Shown: piece by piece, positions 20,179-30,328 of the stretch
Layout: each line of letters begins with the position of its first letter
Position numbering within the stretch: the stretch's first letter is position 1
Assembly (NCBI GenBank): GCA_033063855.1
Contig: CP093831.1
Span: 23,808,001-23,872,000 of the forward strand
DNA length: 64,000 nt
Origin: Smittia aterrima
Taxonomy: Eukaryota; Arthropoda; Insecta; Diptera; Chironomidae
Direction: 5' to 3'
The notes under the pieces: model-generated
What the model saw: only the letters and a program-made list of their open reading frames with translations
Told to the model about the DNA's origin: nothing
Database searches by the model: none
Position numbers and translations under genes: made by a program

Positions 20179-21783
20179 TTAATTGTTATTAACAGATTTC
20201 GTGAGATTATTCAACGTTTCCAACATTTTCTCGGAATTTGATTTTAAACTTTTGTTTTCGTCTAAACATCTTAACATTTCTGCACTTTTCTCCATTCCGT
20301 TCCCGGCGCAATCAGTCTTTAGTTCCTCGTTTAAGCTTTCCAAGTTCTCGATCGTTGACCTCAGCTGATTTATGTTGACGACCATAGAGGAATTCTCAAT
20401 TTCGAGTTGTTCCTTCATCTTCTTACATTTCGCAGTTTCCTCGTTTACTTCGTTGAATGTTGAGAGTTTCTCTTCACATTCTTTAAGCAATGCCTTGTCA
20501 TTAGTTTTGTTAGCACTGAAAGTGTTGAATTCCGTTAGATTTGCTTGTAAAATTTCGATGTCTTGATTACACTTGAGGAGATTTGCTTTAATTTCTTCGT
20601 TTTTTCGTGAAAGATTGCTGAGGTTTGTCTCCTTCTCAACCAATGCGTTTTTAAAGTTCGAATTATTTGATTTTAAAATATTGTTTTCTTCCACAACTGT
20701 TGAAAGCTCTTGGTTCTTGTTCTTCTTGAAAGCGTCGTTCTCAATTTTTAAATTTTTGTTATCAACATTCAGACCTTCGATAGTTGACATTAGTTGCGTA
20801 ATGTTAGTGGCTAAAGCGACTTTTTCATTGTCGAAATTATTGTTCAACTCGATCAACTTCGAGCGATGTGATGATTCCATTTTCTCGATAATTTGTTTCT
20901 GATTTGCGACGATTCCAGTGAGATTTTCTTGTAAAACTAAATTTTTTTGATTAGATTTGACAAGATTGTCTTCAAGTTTGGTCACGCTTGCATCTTTTTC
21001 GGTCATTAAGGTTCTTAGACTTTCGATGGTTGACTTTAGTTGTTCAATTTCCTCGTCTCTCTCGGATAAAGATTTTTCCATCGCAATCAACTTTTTACGA
21101 CAAGATTTCTTCATTGGACTATCGCATTTAGATGCAACTTCGTTAGTGAATACTTTAAAGTCTGCGATGTCGCCAGGAAATTTTGTGTCGATGCACGCGT
21201 TGCCACGAAAAACAATTTTTCTCAATGTTGAAGGCAATTTGGTGTCGATGAAGATCAGTTGTTTATTATTTTTCACTGTTAATGTCCATATCTTCGGATT
21301 TTGTAGGAACAAACCAGCTGGCAAAGTGACAAGTTTTTCATTTTCCTCAATGTTGAGTTGTTCTAATTTGGGTAAATCCATAAAAAGATCCTCAGGCAGC
21401 GTCATCAGAGAAGTGTATCTCAAAACAACAAAATAAACTTTATTGCAGTTTGTAAATGCTTCTCGATTGATTCGTTCCACTGAGTTGCCTTCCACATGAA
21501 TTTCCTCTAAGTTTGTGAAGAAATTGCACATTTTCGTAGGCACTCGCTCAGTTTCTGCTCCTTCTGTCATCCAAAATACTTTGACGTCATCGTTAGTTTT
21601 GATGTCTTCTGTGTAATCTCCAGAAACTGAAGTGACTGCGACATCGGTTTCAATGACTTCTAGATGTTCCACTTTGCACTCGTTTAAGCCATAGGAATCT
21701 ACGTGAAATATACAATTAAGTCGAAAGCTCTTGACGAATCCGAAGATGAAACAAATGATTAAAAAATATTTCAGCAGCTTCAT
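20179..21783 (-). CDS. LRR-5, secreted LRR/coiled-coil protein
   Basis: Single exon, 534 residues, same plan as LRR-3: signal peptide 1-19, Cys-bearing N-terminal module (VTSVSGDYTEDIKTNDDV), LRRs about 85-190, cap CIDTKFPGDI, CDSPMKKSC, then a long coiled coil to the end. Initiator TCAGTT (A at 21812) is 29 nt upstream of the ATG. The central coiled coil (20790-20940) is almost identical to LRR-3, much closer than the LRR half, suggesting gene conversion or different selection on the two halves. It converges on SPH-3. Confidence 0.9.
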   Translation of the reverse strand: MKLLKYFLIICFIFGFVKSFRLNCIFHVDSYGLNECKVEHLEVIETDVAVTSVSGDYTEDIKTNDDVKVFWMTEGAETERVPTKMCNFFTNLEEIHVEGNSVERINREAFTNCNKVYFVVLRYTSLMTLPEDLFMDLPKLEQLNIEENEKLVTLPAGLFLQNPKIWTLTVKNNKQLIFIDTKLPSTLRKIVFRGNACIDTKFPGDIADFKVFTNEVASKCDSPMKKSCRKKLIAMEKSLSERDEEIEQLKSTIESLRTLMTEKDASVTKLEDNLVKSNQKNLVLQENLTGIVANQKQIIEKMESSHRSKLIELNNNFDNEKVALATNITQLMSTIEGLNVDNKNLKIENDAFKKNKNQELSTVVEENNILKSNNSNFKNALVEKETNLSNLSRKNEEIKANLLKCNQDIEILQANLTEFNTFSANKTNDKALLKECEEKLSTFNEVNEETAKCKKMKEQLEIENSSMVVNINQLRSTIENLESLNEELKTDCAGNGMEKSAEMLRCLDENKSLKSNSEKMLETLNNLTKSVNNN

Positions 21784-21869
21784 GTTCTTTAATTGAAGGC
21801 TCAGACGAAACTGAAGATGTGAATGCGAACCTCATGAATTTAAATTTGTTGTTCGGCACTTTGCATACA

Positions 21870-22280
21870 AATAAAGAAACAACCGAAGACAACTTGTAAT
21901 CGAATTTATTTCACATTTCTTAAAAAGATTACAGGTTTGCATTAGTAATAACAAAAAAGATGATGCCACAATGAGAAGAAAAAAAAATCGAGAAAATGGA
22001 AAATAAAGCTAATACAGAACGAAACATTATTATTCAACCAACAGAGACACCTCTACCTTCTGAAGAATAAGAACATTTCGCCATGAGCTTGCAGCATTTA
22101 TTTTTGTTTTGTCTACAACAAAATTCTCACAAAATGCCAACAAACATCAAGACTGCTGTCAAAGTCGCATGAGCCGCTCCCTGAAATTTCCAAGAAAGCT
22201 AACTGAGTTTATCTTCGATTATTTCTTTATTTGTATGCAAAGTGCCGAACTAAATAGAAATAGCAATTTAGCATGAGATC
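21870..22280 (+). repeat. Duplicated segment shared with 47165-47480
   Basis: The block with AAGATTACAGGTTTGCATTAG, GATGCCACAATGAGAAGA, ATTATTATTCAACCAAC and GAACATTTCGCCATGAGC matches the reverse strand of 47165-47480. The copy there keeps an 82-codon frame that is broken here (stop after PLPSEE). Bounded by TTTGCATACAAATAAAG motifs on both sides. The parent gene is not recognised. Confidence 0.55.
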
Positions 22281-22609
22281 TCTTTCTTATCGCGTTCGAT
22301 TGTTATTTCAATTACGGGCAAACCGGTCATAACAGGGTACTTTATCCTTTGGATGTAGATTAGACGGCTAATGTGAAGTATCAAACACAGGTACATTCGA
22401 ACACAAGTACAATAAAGTCCTTATTGTGCCATTTTGTCTATCTGTCTGTCAGCAAAAATTTATGGCGAAGGAATGGCAAGAAAATGAGCAAACAAGTTTA
22501 GTCAAGTTTAGGGAAGTTTTTTTTATTTCAGAAAAGCTATGAAATAAACAAGACTCATATTGAACCGGCGAAAATGGAGTTTTATACGAACTGCTGATTT
22601 TACAAATTA
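22281..22609. other. Intergenic, no gene seen
   Basis: Contains CTATCTGTCTGTCAGCAAAA, similar to a stretch at 63490-63530, and no supportable coding region. Confidence 0.4.
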
Positions 22610-23160
22610 GGGTTTTCCATCCGAAAGATGGTCGCTTTGTCCGTGTTCCGTGATTGAGATAACTCGCGAACGCGATGAGTTCTTCTTCACCAGTCGATAG
22701 AGAATTTTAATTCGAAAAACAACTTCCGGGTTTTGCTACTTGGTTCAATTTATTGCAGAATCGCAGAGTTTCCTAGATGGACATGATAGCTCGTGCCCAC
22801 GAGGCTGGAGTCAGGTGAGCTCCATACAAATTTTCCAAACTTTTTCGATTTGTTCAGATTTCATAAAATTTTCGCTGACATTTCTTCACGAGAAATGTTC
22901 AACGTGCTCATACGAATGCTTGAATTCCAGAGCTGACTTGATATGAGTCCACCTTTGACAAGCGCCAAGTGAAACTTCTTTCCCTTTGACATTTCGACTA
23001 AATTTATGACGTGTTTACATGAAATGGGCAGCTGGTCATGGCGAAGCAAACAATCTCAGATAACGATTTTCTAAAAATCCAAGCTTCACACATCGGATCC
23101 ATTTCTGACCAGTTAACCCAGTAAAGTCCCACCGCCTGTAAGCAGCCCAACGGATGCTAC
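22610..23160. mobile_element. MITE with GGGTTTTCCATCCG end, copy 2
   Basis: Left end AGGGTTTTCCATCCGAAAG, then TCGCTTTGTCCGTG, TTCACCAGTCGATAGAGAATTTTAAT, the GGTGGACTC-type internal blocks reversed, and a decayed right end CCCAACGGATG. Same internal order as copy 1. Confidence 0.65.
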
Positions 23161-23242
23161 TGAAATTTGTTTTATTTTGTGTCTGCTTGCGATGCGAGAT
23201 AATTTTGATTTATTTTTAAAATGACATGTTGCGTAAAATTGC

Positions 23243-23302
23243 TATAAGAGTCCCGAAATTTACATCGCAACTTCAGTTTCTCTGATACATTCATCTAAGA
23301 AC
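23243..23302 (+). promoter_or_regulatory. LRR-6 promoter
   Basis: TATAAG at 23243-23248 and TCAGTT at 23273-23278; the A is 28 nt before the ATG, one less than in the other copies. LRR-8 has the same promoter. Confidence 0.65.
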
Positions 23303-24271
23303 ATGGAACTGTGGAAATATTGTGTGATCGCTTTTTTCTTTTGCGGATCCTTGGAGAGCCTTCGTCTAAATTGTGCGTTTCATATGAATCCTGTGGACAA
23401 AGCAAGTCAGCAGTTCACAGTGAACACGCTTCGAGTTGATGAAACTGATATCGCAGTCACAGCAGTTTCGGGAGATGAGCACTTAAAAGATGATGACGTC
23501 AAATTTTTTTATTTATATGAAGGAGCTGGGACTAAAATTGTTCCTACGAATGTTTGCGATTTCTTACGGAACTTGGAAGAATTCGTTATCGGCGGTTCAC
23601 TAATTATTCGAATCAACCGCGAAGTGTTCACCAATTGCAGGAGAGTGAGGACATTGACTATCCGGAACACTTCTCTGACGGCATTTCCTGAGGATCTTTT
23701 CGTTGATTTAGTCGATTTAATTGAACTTAACCTTCACGATAACAAACTTGTTGCTTTGCCAGCTGATTTGTTTATGGCGAACACAAAATTAGAACTTTTA
23801 TCTGCCAGAAACAATCAACTCAGCTTAATCGACGTTGAACTGCCGCCATCATTGACCTCGATCAATTTTCATGGCAACACTTGCATTGACAAGAAATTTC
23901 CGGACGACATGACGAACTTTCAATTATTCATTAAAGAGGTGGCCACTAAATGCGAAAGTCCAATGAAAAAATCGTATCTCTCTAAGGTGATGGCTTTAAA
24001 CAAAACTTTATTAAGAAAAGAAGAAGAAATGTTGAGAATGAATTCAACATTTGAAGAAAAGTTGCAGAATCTCACAACAGTCAAGGAAGTTAGCTTTGAA
24101 AAAAATTGCATACGAAAAAATAATTTGGCTTTTGTCGTCACATTGACGATTGTATTCTCTTTAATTTTGATAACGACAACGGTTTTCTGTCGACGCTGTA
24201 ATTCAAGAAATTTAAAGAAGCAAAATGTGAACTGTGACGTCAACATGAGAGATTTGATAAATAAACAATAA
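23303..24271 (+). CDS. LRR-6, membrane-anchored LRR protein
   Basis: Single exon, 322 residues. Signal peptide about 1-19; N-terminal module (VTAVSGDEHLKDDDVKFFYL); LRRs about 85-195 (SLTAFPEDLF, NKLVALPADLF, NNQLSLIDVELP); cap CIDKKFPDDM and CESPMKKS; short coiled segment; membrane helix about 275-295 (LAFVVTLTIVFSLILITTTVF); Arg/Cys-rich inner tail ending VNMRDLINKQ. It is a single-pass surface form of the family, lacking the long coiled coil. LRR-8 is a close duplicate. The tail motif VxMRxLIxxE/Q is shared with the relics at 6440, 20110, 51500 and 54340, hinting at a conserved inner partner. Confidence 0.9.
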   Translation: MELWKYCVIAFFFCGSLESLRLNCAFHMNPVDKASQQFTVNTLRVDETDIAVTAVSGDEHLKDDDVKFFYLYEGAGTKIVPTNVCDFLRNLEEFVIGGSLIIRINREVFTNCRRVRTLTIRNTSLTAFPEDLFVDLVDLIELNLHDNKLVALPADLFMANTKLELLSARNNQLSLIDVELPPSLTSINFHGNTCIDKKFPDDMTNFQLFIKEVATKCESPMKKSYLSKVMALNKTLLRKEEEMLRMNSTFEEKLQNLTTVKEVSFEKNCIRKNNLAFVVTLTIVFSLILITTTVFCRRCNSRNLKKQNVNCDVNMRDLINKQ

Positions 24272-24487
24272 AAACCTCTTGGCGAAATTTATTCGAATTT
24301 AATTTTGTTTCAATTTCAGCTGAGATGAAAAAAACCGACGATACATTGTGACCAAATAAATTTTACATATTTGTGAGCTTTTCGGTTTGTAATTGCTGAT
24401 CAACTTCTCGTTCTAAAAATAAACTCAAAAGAGATCACAGTCAAGATGATTTCACATAGAAACTAATGAGACAGTCTTCATGTGATA

Positions 24488-24740
24488 GGATCAGTTTCCT
24501 ATGGTGAGACGGTCAAAATTCTTTCCTATGGTGAGACACTTTGTGGTGTGTTGTAATTACGAGCTTCCCTGACCAGATAATTTTTTGTTCTATGTTTTTC
24601 TGGATGCAATAATTAGATCTCTTTCGGAAACTTGTATTAAAAATTCTGTCCGTAGTTTAATTAAATTTTTATTAACACTCACCACAAAGTGTCCCACCAT
24701 AGGAAAGAATTTTGACCGTCCCACCATAGGAAACTGATCC
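24488..24740. mobile_element. Tc1/mariner-like MITE (TA duplication)
   Basis: Perfect or near-perfect ~60-bp inverted ends starting GGATCAGTTTCCTATGG, flanked by TA at 24486-24487 and 24741-24742. Each end has two copies of TTTCCTATGGTGAGAC. The LRR-8 downstream region lacks it, so it inserted after that duplication. 253 bp, non-coding. Confidence 0.75.
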
Positions 24741-24742
24741 TA

Positions 24743-25125
24743 TTCCTAATTATTCTTCATGAAAAAATATTCCCACAAATTCCGCTCGAGAGCCATAATC
24801 AGCATCGCCTTCCACGAAAAGGTTGATGAATTAGGTCAGATGTGACAACGTTCCACGAAAATTTCGGGATCTTATTCATTCGATAAGTTGCTTTTCGACG
24901 TTTGCTTTTAAAATCGTGAAGGAGAGCGATTAAAGTTTTCGACGACATAATTCTAATTGAAAATGCATTCTCATAGGTTCCTTTTTAAAACAATAAACTT
25001 GACAAAGTGTTTTTAAAGTTTAATTTCAATTTTAACAAAATAAGAGCATTGACATTCAACGAAAATGGAGAATCTCTTAAATTCGTGGAAACACGAACTG
25101 ATAACGATGGGACGTCAATATCATT
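24743..25125. other. Intergenic spacer ahead of SPH-4
   Basis: Holds the TTCCGCTCGAGAGCCATAATCAGC ... TTCCACGAAAAGGTT block that recurs after LRR-8 (30590). A 78-codon frame at 25007 overlaps the SPH-4 promoter and is not supported. Confidence 0.4.
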
Positions 25126-25166
25126 TTATATATTAATTATATTTGCTTTCTTACTGGTCAGTCGCA

Positions 25167-26116
25167 ATGTTGTCTCTCAAGTGCTTGGTTGTTCTCCTGG
25201 TTGCTTTTTCATCAGTTCAAAGCAAGTGTGGACGAAAAGTTGAAAATAAGATTATTTATAGAAATAAATCGATTCCCGGTCAATGGCCTTGGCACGCAAG
25301 TTTGATTAACATTCCATCGCAAAAGTACTTCTGCGGAGCTACAATCATATCCAAAAAAGCTTTGATAACTACGGCAAATTGCATTCAAGCGAAAGAAAGT
25401 GCAGTTCCCAAAAGAGCTGATGAAATTGTCGCACTACTTGGAAAATATAATTTATCGCTTGCGTATGAAAGAGGCGTTGAGGTCTTTTACCCAAACGAAA
25501 TTTTGATTCATCCAGACTGGGATGTTTATTCACCACGATACGACGCAGACTTGGCGATCTTGCGATCTACATCTTCAATAAAGTTCTCCGATATTTTATC
25601 GCCAGTGTGTCTTTGGAGTAAAAACTTCCCTAAAAATGAAAATGCAGAAGGTTTTGTCGTTGGTTGGGGAAAATCTAAGTTGAATGACGTTTCGGGACAT
25701 ATTGACGTTAAACGAATTCCGAGTGAAATATGTTACGCGAACGATAATCGTCTGAAATCTTTATCGAGCAACAGAACTTTTTGTGGAGCTGGAATGGATG
25801 TCAACTCAATTCCATGCCTTGGTGATGGAGGTAAAAACATTTTAAAACATTTTTACAAAACAGAATTAAAACTTTAATGAAAAAATGTTTAGGTAAAGGA
25901 TTCTTCGTTTCTGAGAACCAAGTTTGGTACATCCAGGGAATCATCTCTGCCGCTATACTTGACCAAAGTGAAACGTTTTGCGACATAAACTCCTACACGA
26001 TTATCACAGAAGTGAGAGAATTTTCGGATTGGATCAGCTCAAATGTTTTGAATGAAGTATCTTTAATTGATGGAGTCTCAGTTTGTAATTGTCTTGAGAG
26101 AGTTATTTGTTCGTAA
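25167..26116 (+). CDS. SPH-4, secreted serine protease homologue, two triad residues changed
   Basis: Exons 25167-25830 and 25893-26116 with a 62-bp intron give 295 residues. Signal peptide about 1-18, then CGRKVENK and PGQWPWHASL. The His loop reads TTANC (His to Asn), the Asp is kept (DADLAIL), and the spliced Ser loop reads GDGGKGFF (Ser to Gly), so it cannot be a peptidase. The fold markers WYIQGIIS and the C-terminal DWISSNV remain. The stop used by SPH-1 is missing, adding ~20 residues (VSLIDGVSVCNCLERVICS) with two Cys. An intact frame with a degenerate site argues for a maintained non-enzymatic role. The TATA-like TTTATATATT and TCAGTC promoter is kept. Confidence 0.87.
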
Positions 26117-26269
26117 AACAATAAAAATTACAATGTTACTAAAACAGGTTGAAAAACGACGATAAAACTTGTTTTTTAATTTTTGGCAATAAAGGATTTC
26201 TTTGGAAAAATAATTTGGAAAATTCAGTTATTTTGTTTAAAAGAAAATATTACTGGGTCAACAAAAGAT

Positions 26270-26690
26270 TGGAATGCATTCAGTTGCCAACGATCTGCAA
26301 CAACACATTAAAATAATCTCGTGAGTTTTTCCGTGAAATCTTTTTGGCATGCCAACACGGGTTGACCTCTTAGGGAGTTTTCTAAGAAAATTTTGTAATC
26401 TCACGAACAAACAAGTTTTATTTTTCGAGCTTGCAGTGTGAGCTTGAGTGGGAGCGGTTTCCAATACTAACCCGAAGGCTCTTCTTTGTTTGTATGGAAT
26501 GGGAAAAACATTTTAAAACTTGAATTCTCATTTGTTCAGTTTTGTTATCTGAAATATTAACGCAATGGGTGTAGCCCAAGGCGAAGACTAATATATCAAC
26601 TAAAGAAATACAAATATCTCATATACATTTGTATTTCGTAATTGGTTTGTAAGATTAAATCATTTTTCTTAGAAATTCCCTTCCGCGAAA
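26270..26690. repeat. Module intergenic repeat, copy 6
   Basis: Complete but diverged copy of the block at 548, downstream of SPH-4. Confidence 0.65.
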
Positions 26691-26809
26691 CGATTGACAA
26701 ATCAGGTCAGCAATGACTAAAGATTTCGGGATCTTATTCAACTTAGATAAATGCATCAGACGAATACATAAAAAAGTTTACCACAGCAGAAAATGTCAAG
26801 ACTGAACGT

Positions 26810-26945
26810 GTTGCAGCGATCGCCTTACAAGACAAAGAAAAATAAATTGCGTGAGGAAAATTCCAAGAAAACGCTATCGCCTGAACCATTTCGCTTTTTA
26901 ATCACATTGACTATTATGTTCTCACATTTTAATAACGAAAAAACC
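26810..26945 (+). pseudogene. Possible trace of a membrane-type LRR gene end
   Basis: CGCTTTTTAATCACATTGAC gives FLITLTIMF, like the membrane segment of LRR-6 and LRR-8, in the place where the other modules carry the membrane-LRR relic. Very decayed; similarity also to 30810-30900. Confidence 0.3.
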
Positions 26946-27518
26946 AAATAAATGCTTTAGACGTTTGAATTTATAAACTAATTAAATTTATTTTATTTGT
27001 TTATTAAATCAATTTGAAAAAGCTGCGATGGCTCAAATAGATTTCATAAGATTTTTCAAAGCTTTTAACAATTTCTCATAACTCAATAATTCAGCACTTC
27101 TCTCCATTTCGCATGCGCTGATATCAGTCTCAAGCTCTGCCACCTCATTTTTCAAGCTCTCGATCGTTGACATCTGCTGCGTTGTGTTTGTAGCGACTTT
27201 TTCACTCTCGAACGCTTTGTTATCCTTCTTCAATTTCGAAATTTCCTCTTCCTTCTCTGATAAAGTTTTTTCAATCACAATCAACTTTAAACAATATGAT
27301 TTTTTTCGTCGAGCTCTCGCAATTAATTGCAACTTCGTCAATAAACAATTTTCTATCCTCGATGTCGGCCGGAAAACGCTTATCTATGCAAATGTTATCA
27401 CGAAAATCAATTGATGTCGATGATGATGGTAGCTCAGTGTCGATTAAGCTGAGTTGGTTGTTTCGCGCTTCCAACAATTTTAGTTTTATATTTTTCACGA
27501 TTAGATTAAGCGGCAACT

Positions 27519-28571
27519 AGAGAGCACAGTCTCCGGCCTACGGCCAAAGACACAACCACGCAAACCGCGACGGTCGCTACGCGACCTATACGCCGGTCAA
27601 ACTCCGGCCCGTTACACAATCCGAATATAATTTCAATAAAGAAAAAAATTGTTTATTTTTAGCTATTTAAGCTTTTGTGGTGTATGGGAGGTACTAGAAG
27701 GGGAGGGGCTGGGGTGCCCATTTTCTCAACCAAGCTTGCTATGATTCATACAAGCCAGCTTACCAAAGATCAGCTCGCTAGCTCTTCTCAATTCTGATTT
27801 ATCGCTATTTAAGTTTTTGGGGTGTATGGGAGGTACTAGAAGGGGAGGGGCTGGGGTGCCCATTTTCTCAACCAAGCTTGCTATGATTCATACAAGCCAG
27901 CTTACCAAAGATCAGCTCGCTAGCTCTTCTCAATTCTGATTTGTCGCTATTTAAGTTTTCGGGGTGTATGGGAGGTACTAGAAGGGGAGGGGCTGGGGTG
28001 CCCATTTTCTCAACAAAGCTTGCTATGATTCATACAAGCCAGCTCATCAAATATCAGTTTGCTAGCTCTTCTCAATTCAGATTTATCGCTATTTAAGTTT
28101 TTGGGGTGTATGGGAGGTACTAAAAGGGGAGGGGCTGGGGTGCCCATTTTCTCAACAAAGCTTGCTATGATTCATACAAGCCAGCTCATCAAATATCAGT
28201 TTGCTAGCTCTTCTCAATTCAGATTTATCGCTATTTAAGTTTTTGGGGTGTATGGGAGGTACTAGAAGGGGAGGGGCTGGAGTGCCCATTTTCAATAGGC
28301 TTCATCCTAGGGACTGTACAAAGGTTCATACCAAATTTGAACGCGCTAGCTGCACTCGTTCGAGAGTTATGGTGTTTACATACATACGCACATACGTACA
28401 TACGCACACACGGGAATCCGGACAGGATTTTTTTATACGTTTTTCTGGCTCCAAGTATCATGAAACGTGGAGAAAAGTCAAAAAAAGTGGGGGTAAAATT
28501 TTTTTTTTCTTGACCGAAAACAATAATTCGGGCCCGACAATTTTTTGAAAAAAAATTAGTTAGGGCCGGAG
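27519..28571. mobile_element. Insertion in LRR-7 with 140-bp tandem repeats
   Basis: Interrupts an LRR codon run. Near one end is ACTCCGGCCCG (about 27601) and at the other its complement GGGCCGGAGT (28562-28571). The middle holds five tandem ~140-bp units; the end stretch 28350-28540, with ACATACATACGCAC repeats and TCCGGACAGGATTTTTTTA, has a decayed relative at 43495-43635. No open frame is supported. The superfamily is unknown. Confidence 0.7.
27660..28300. repeat. Tandem array of five ~140-bp units
   Basis: Each unit starts CGCTATTTAAG and contains GGGAGGTACTAGAAGGGGAG and CAAGCTTGCTATGATTCATA. Landmarks recur near 27686, 27828, 27970, 28112 and 28254. Units 2-5 are nearly identical; the last breaks off into unrelated sequence. 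Confidence 0.85.
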
Positions 28572-29404
28572 TGATGTTGTGAGTTGGCTATCGAAAAGGT
28601 AAAGCTGCTTCAATTCAATTAAATCCACGAATAGATCTTCGGGCAATGTCGTCAGGGAAGTGTTTGTAATAAAAAACGCTCAACACTTTCTTGCAGTTTA
28701 TGAACACTTCTCGATTTATTCGTTTAATTGACGAACCGTAAATATCGAAACGTTCTATATTACGAAAGAAATTGCACACTTTTGTTGGAACACGTTCAGT
28801 GTCAACAAACCAGGGTAGATAAAATCCCTTGACGACAAGGTTTGCTGTGTTCTCAGATTTAGATATAGCTGAAACTTTCATGTCGTTATCAAAGACATTG
28901 AGTGAATTCACTAGACAATATTTCATTTCAAAATAAGTTTTAATCTCACATTCGAGTCGAAAGCTTTCGACGGATCCGCCGACGGAATAAAATATCAGAA
29001 AATATTTTAAGAGCTCCATTTTTTAATGAAAGGCACAGAGTGAACTGAAGATGCGACTGCAAATCTCATAAATATAAATCTCGAATTTCTTATCACAAAC
29101 TTTCGGCTTTGTCGTCGGGCGATTGTATAATCTGCTGAGATGCTTTTTTTGTTCGGCTCTGGGTAAACCCATTTCGTATAAAATGTTACGTAAGCCCATT
29201 AAATAGTCCTATCGAATGTTAAAGTGTAACAAATGAAAAACCCTAAAGTAGGTTTGTTACGAACTGCTGATTTTAGTTTGTGTCTGCTTGCGATGCGAGA
29301 TAATTTCGATTTATTTTTAAAACGACATGTTGCGTAAAATTGATATAAGAGTCCCGAAATTCACATCGCATCTTCAGTTTACTCTGATACATTCATCTAA
29401 GAAC

Positions 29405-30328
29405 ATGGAGCTGTGGAAATATTGTGTGATCGCTTTTTTCTTTTGCGGATCCTTGGAGAGCCTTCGTCTAAATTGTGCGTTTCATATGAATCCTGTGGAC
29501 AAACCAAGTCAGCAGTGCACAGTGAACACGCTTCGAGTCGTTGAAACTGATATCGCAGTCATAGCAGTTTCGGGAGATGAGCACTTAAAAGATGATGACG
29601 TCAAATTTTTTTATTTATATGAAGGAGCTGGGACTAAAATTGTTCCTACGAATGTTTGCGATTTCCTCCAAAACTTGGAAGAATTTGTTATTGGCGGTTC
29701 TCTAATTATTCGAATCAACCGCGAAGTGTTCACCAATTGCAGGAGAGTGAGGACATTGACTATCCGGAGCACTTCTCTGACAACATTTCCTGAGGATCTT
29801 TTCGTTGATTTAGTCGATTTAATTGAACTTAACCTTCACGATAACAAACTTGTTGCTTTGCCAGCTGATTTGTTTATGGCGAACACAAAATTAGAACTTT
29901 TATCTGCCAGAAACAATCAACTCAGCTTGATTGATGTTGAACTGCCACAATCATTGACCTCGATCGATTTTCGTGGCAACATTTGCTTCTACAAGAAATT
30001 TCCCGATGACATCACGAACTTTCAATTATTCATTAAAGAGGTTGCAACTAATTGCGAAAGTCCAATGAAAAAATCTTATCTCTCTAAGGTGATGGCTTTA
30101 AACAAAACTTTATTAAAGAGAGAAGAGGAAATGGTGAGAATGAATTCAACATTTGAAGAAAAGCTGCAAAATCTCTCAACAGTTGCTTTTGTCATCACAT
30201 TGACGATTGTATTCTCTTTAATTTTGATAACGACTACGATTTTCTGGCGACGCTGTAACTCAAGAAATTCGAAAAGGCAAAATGTGAACTGTGACGTCAA
30301 CATGAGAGATTTGATAAATAAAGAATAA
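29405..30328 (+). CDS. LRR-8, membrane-anchored LRR protein
   Basis: Single exon. I start at the ATG at 29405, 29 nt after the initiator TCAGTT (29374-29379) and TATAAG (29345), giving 307 residues. It nearly duplicates LRR-6: signal peptide, N-terminal module, LRRs, cap (CFYKKFPDDI, with the usual ID changed), short coil, membrane helix about 260-280 and tail VNMRDLINKE. Fifteen residues before the helix are missing relative to LRR-6, shortening the stalk. The duplicated block covers at least 29260-30500 against 23160-24440. Confidence 0.9.
   Translation: MELWKYCVIAFFFCGSLESLRLNCAFHMNPVDKPSQQCTVNTLRVVETDIAVIAVSGDEHLKDDDVKFFYLYEGAGTKIVPTNVCDFLQNLEEFVIGGSLIIRINREVFTNCRRVRTLTIRSTSLTTFPEDLFVDLVDLIELNLHDNKLVALPADLFMANTKLELLSARNNQLSLIDVELPQSLTSIDFRGNICFYKKFPDDITNFQLFIKEVATNCESPMKKSYLSKVMALNKTLLKREEEMVRMNSTFEEKLQNLSTVAFVITLTIVFSLILITTTIFWRRCNSRNSKRQNVNCDVNMRDLINKE

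Larger units (their letters stand above)
27033..29019 (-). pseudogene. LRR-7, LRR gene split by a ~1.05-kb insertion
   Basis: The 5' half (29019 to about 28572) starts MELLKYFLIFYSVGGSVES and runs through VPTKVCNFFRN and an LRR to FDSQLTTS, with a frameshift near 28665. The 3' half resumes at about 27518 with LPLNLIVKN, EARNNQLSLIDTELP and CIDKRFPADI, then a frameshift into the coiled-coil end (ERSAELLSYEKLLKALKNL). The two halves rejoin exactly in the NKLVSLPADL repeat of intact paralogues. It is the LRR partner of the SPH-4 module. Confidence 0.85.

Noticed and set aside
27660..28300. CRISPR-like or coding repeat array
   Set aside because: 140-bp units are uninterrupted tandem repeats inside an insertion; no consistent open frame.
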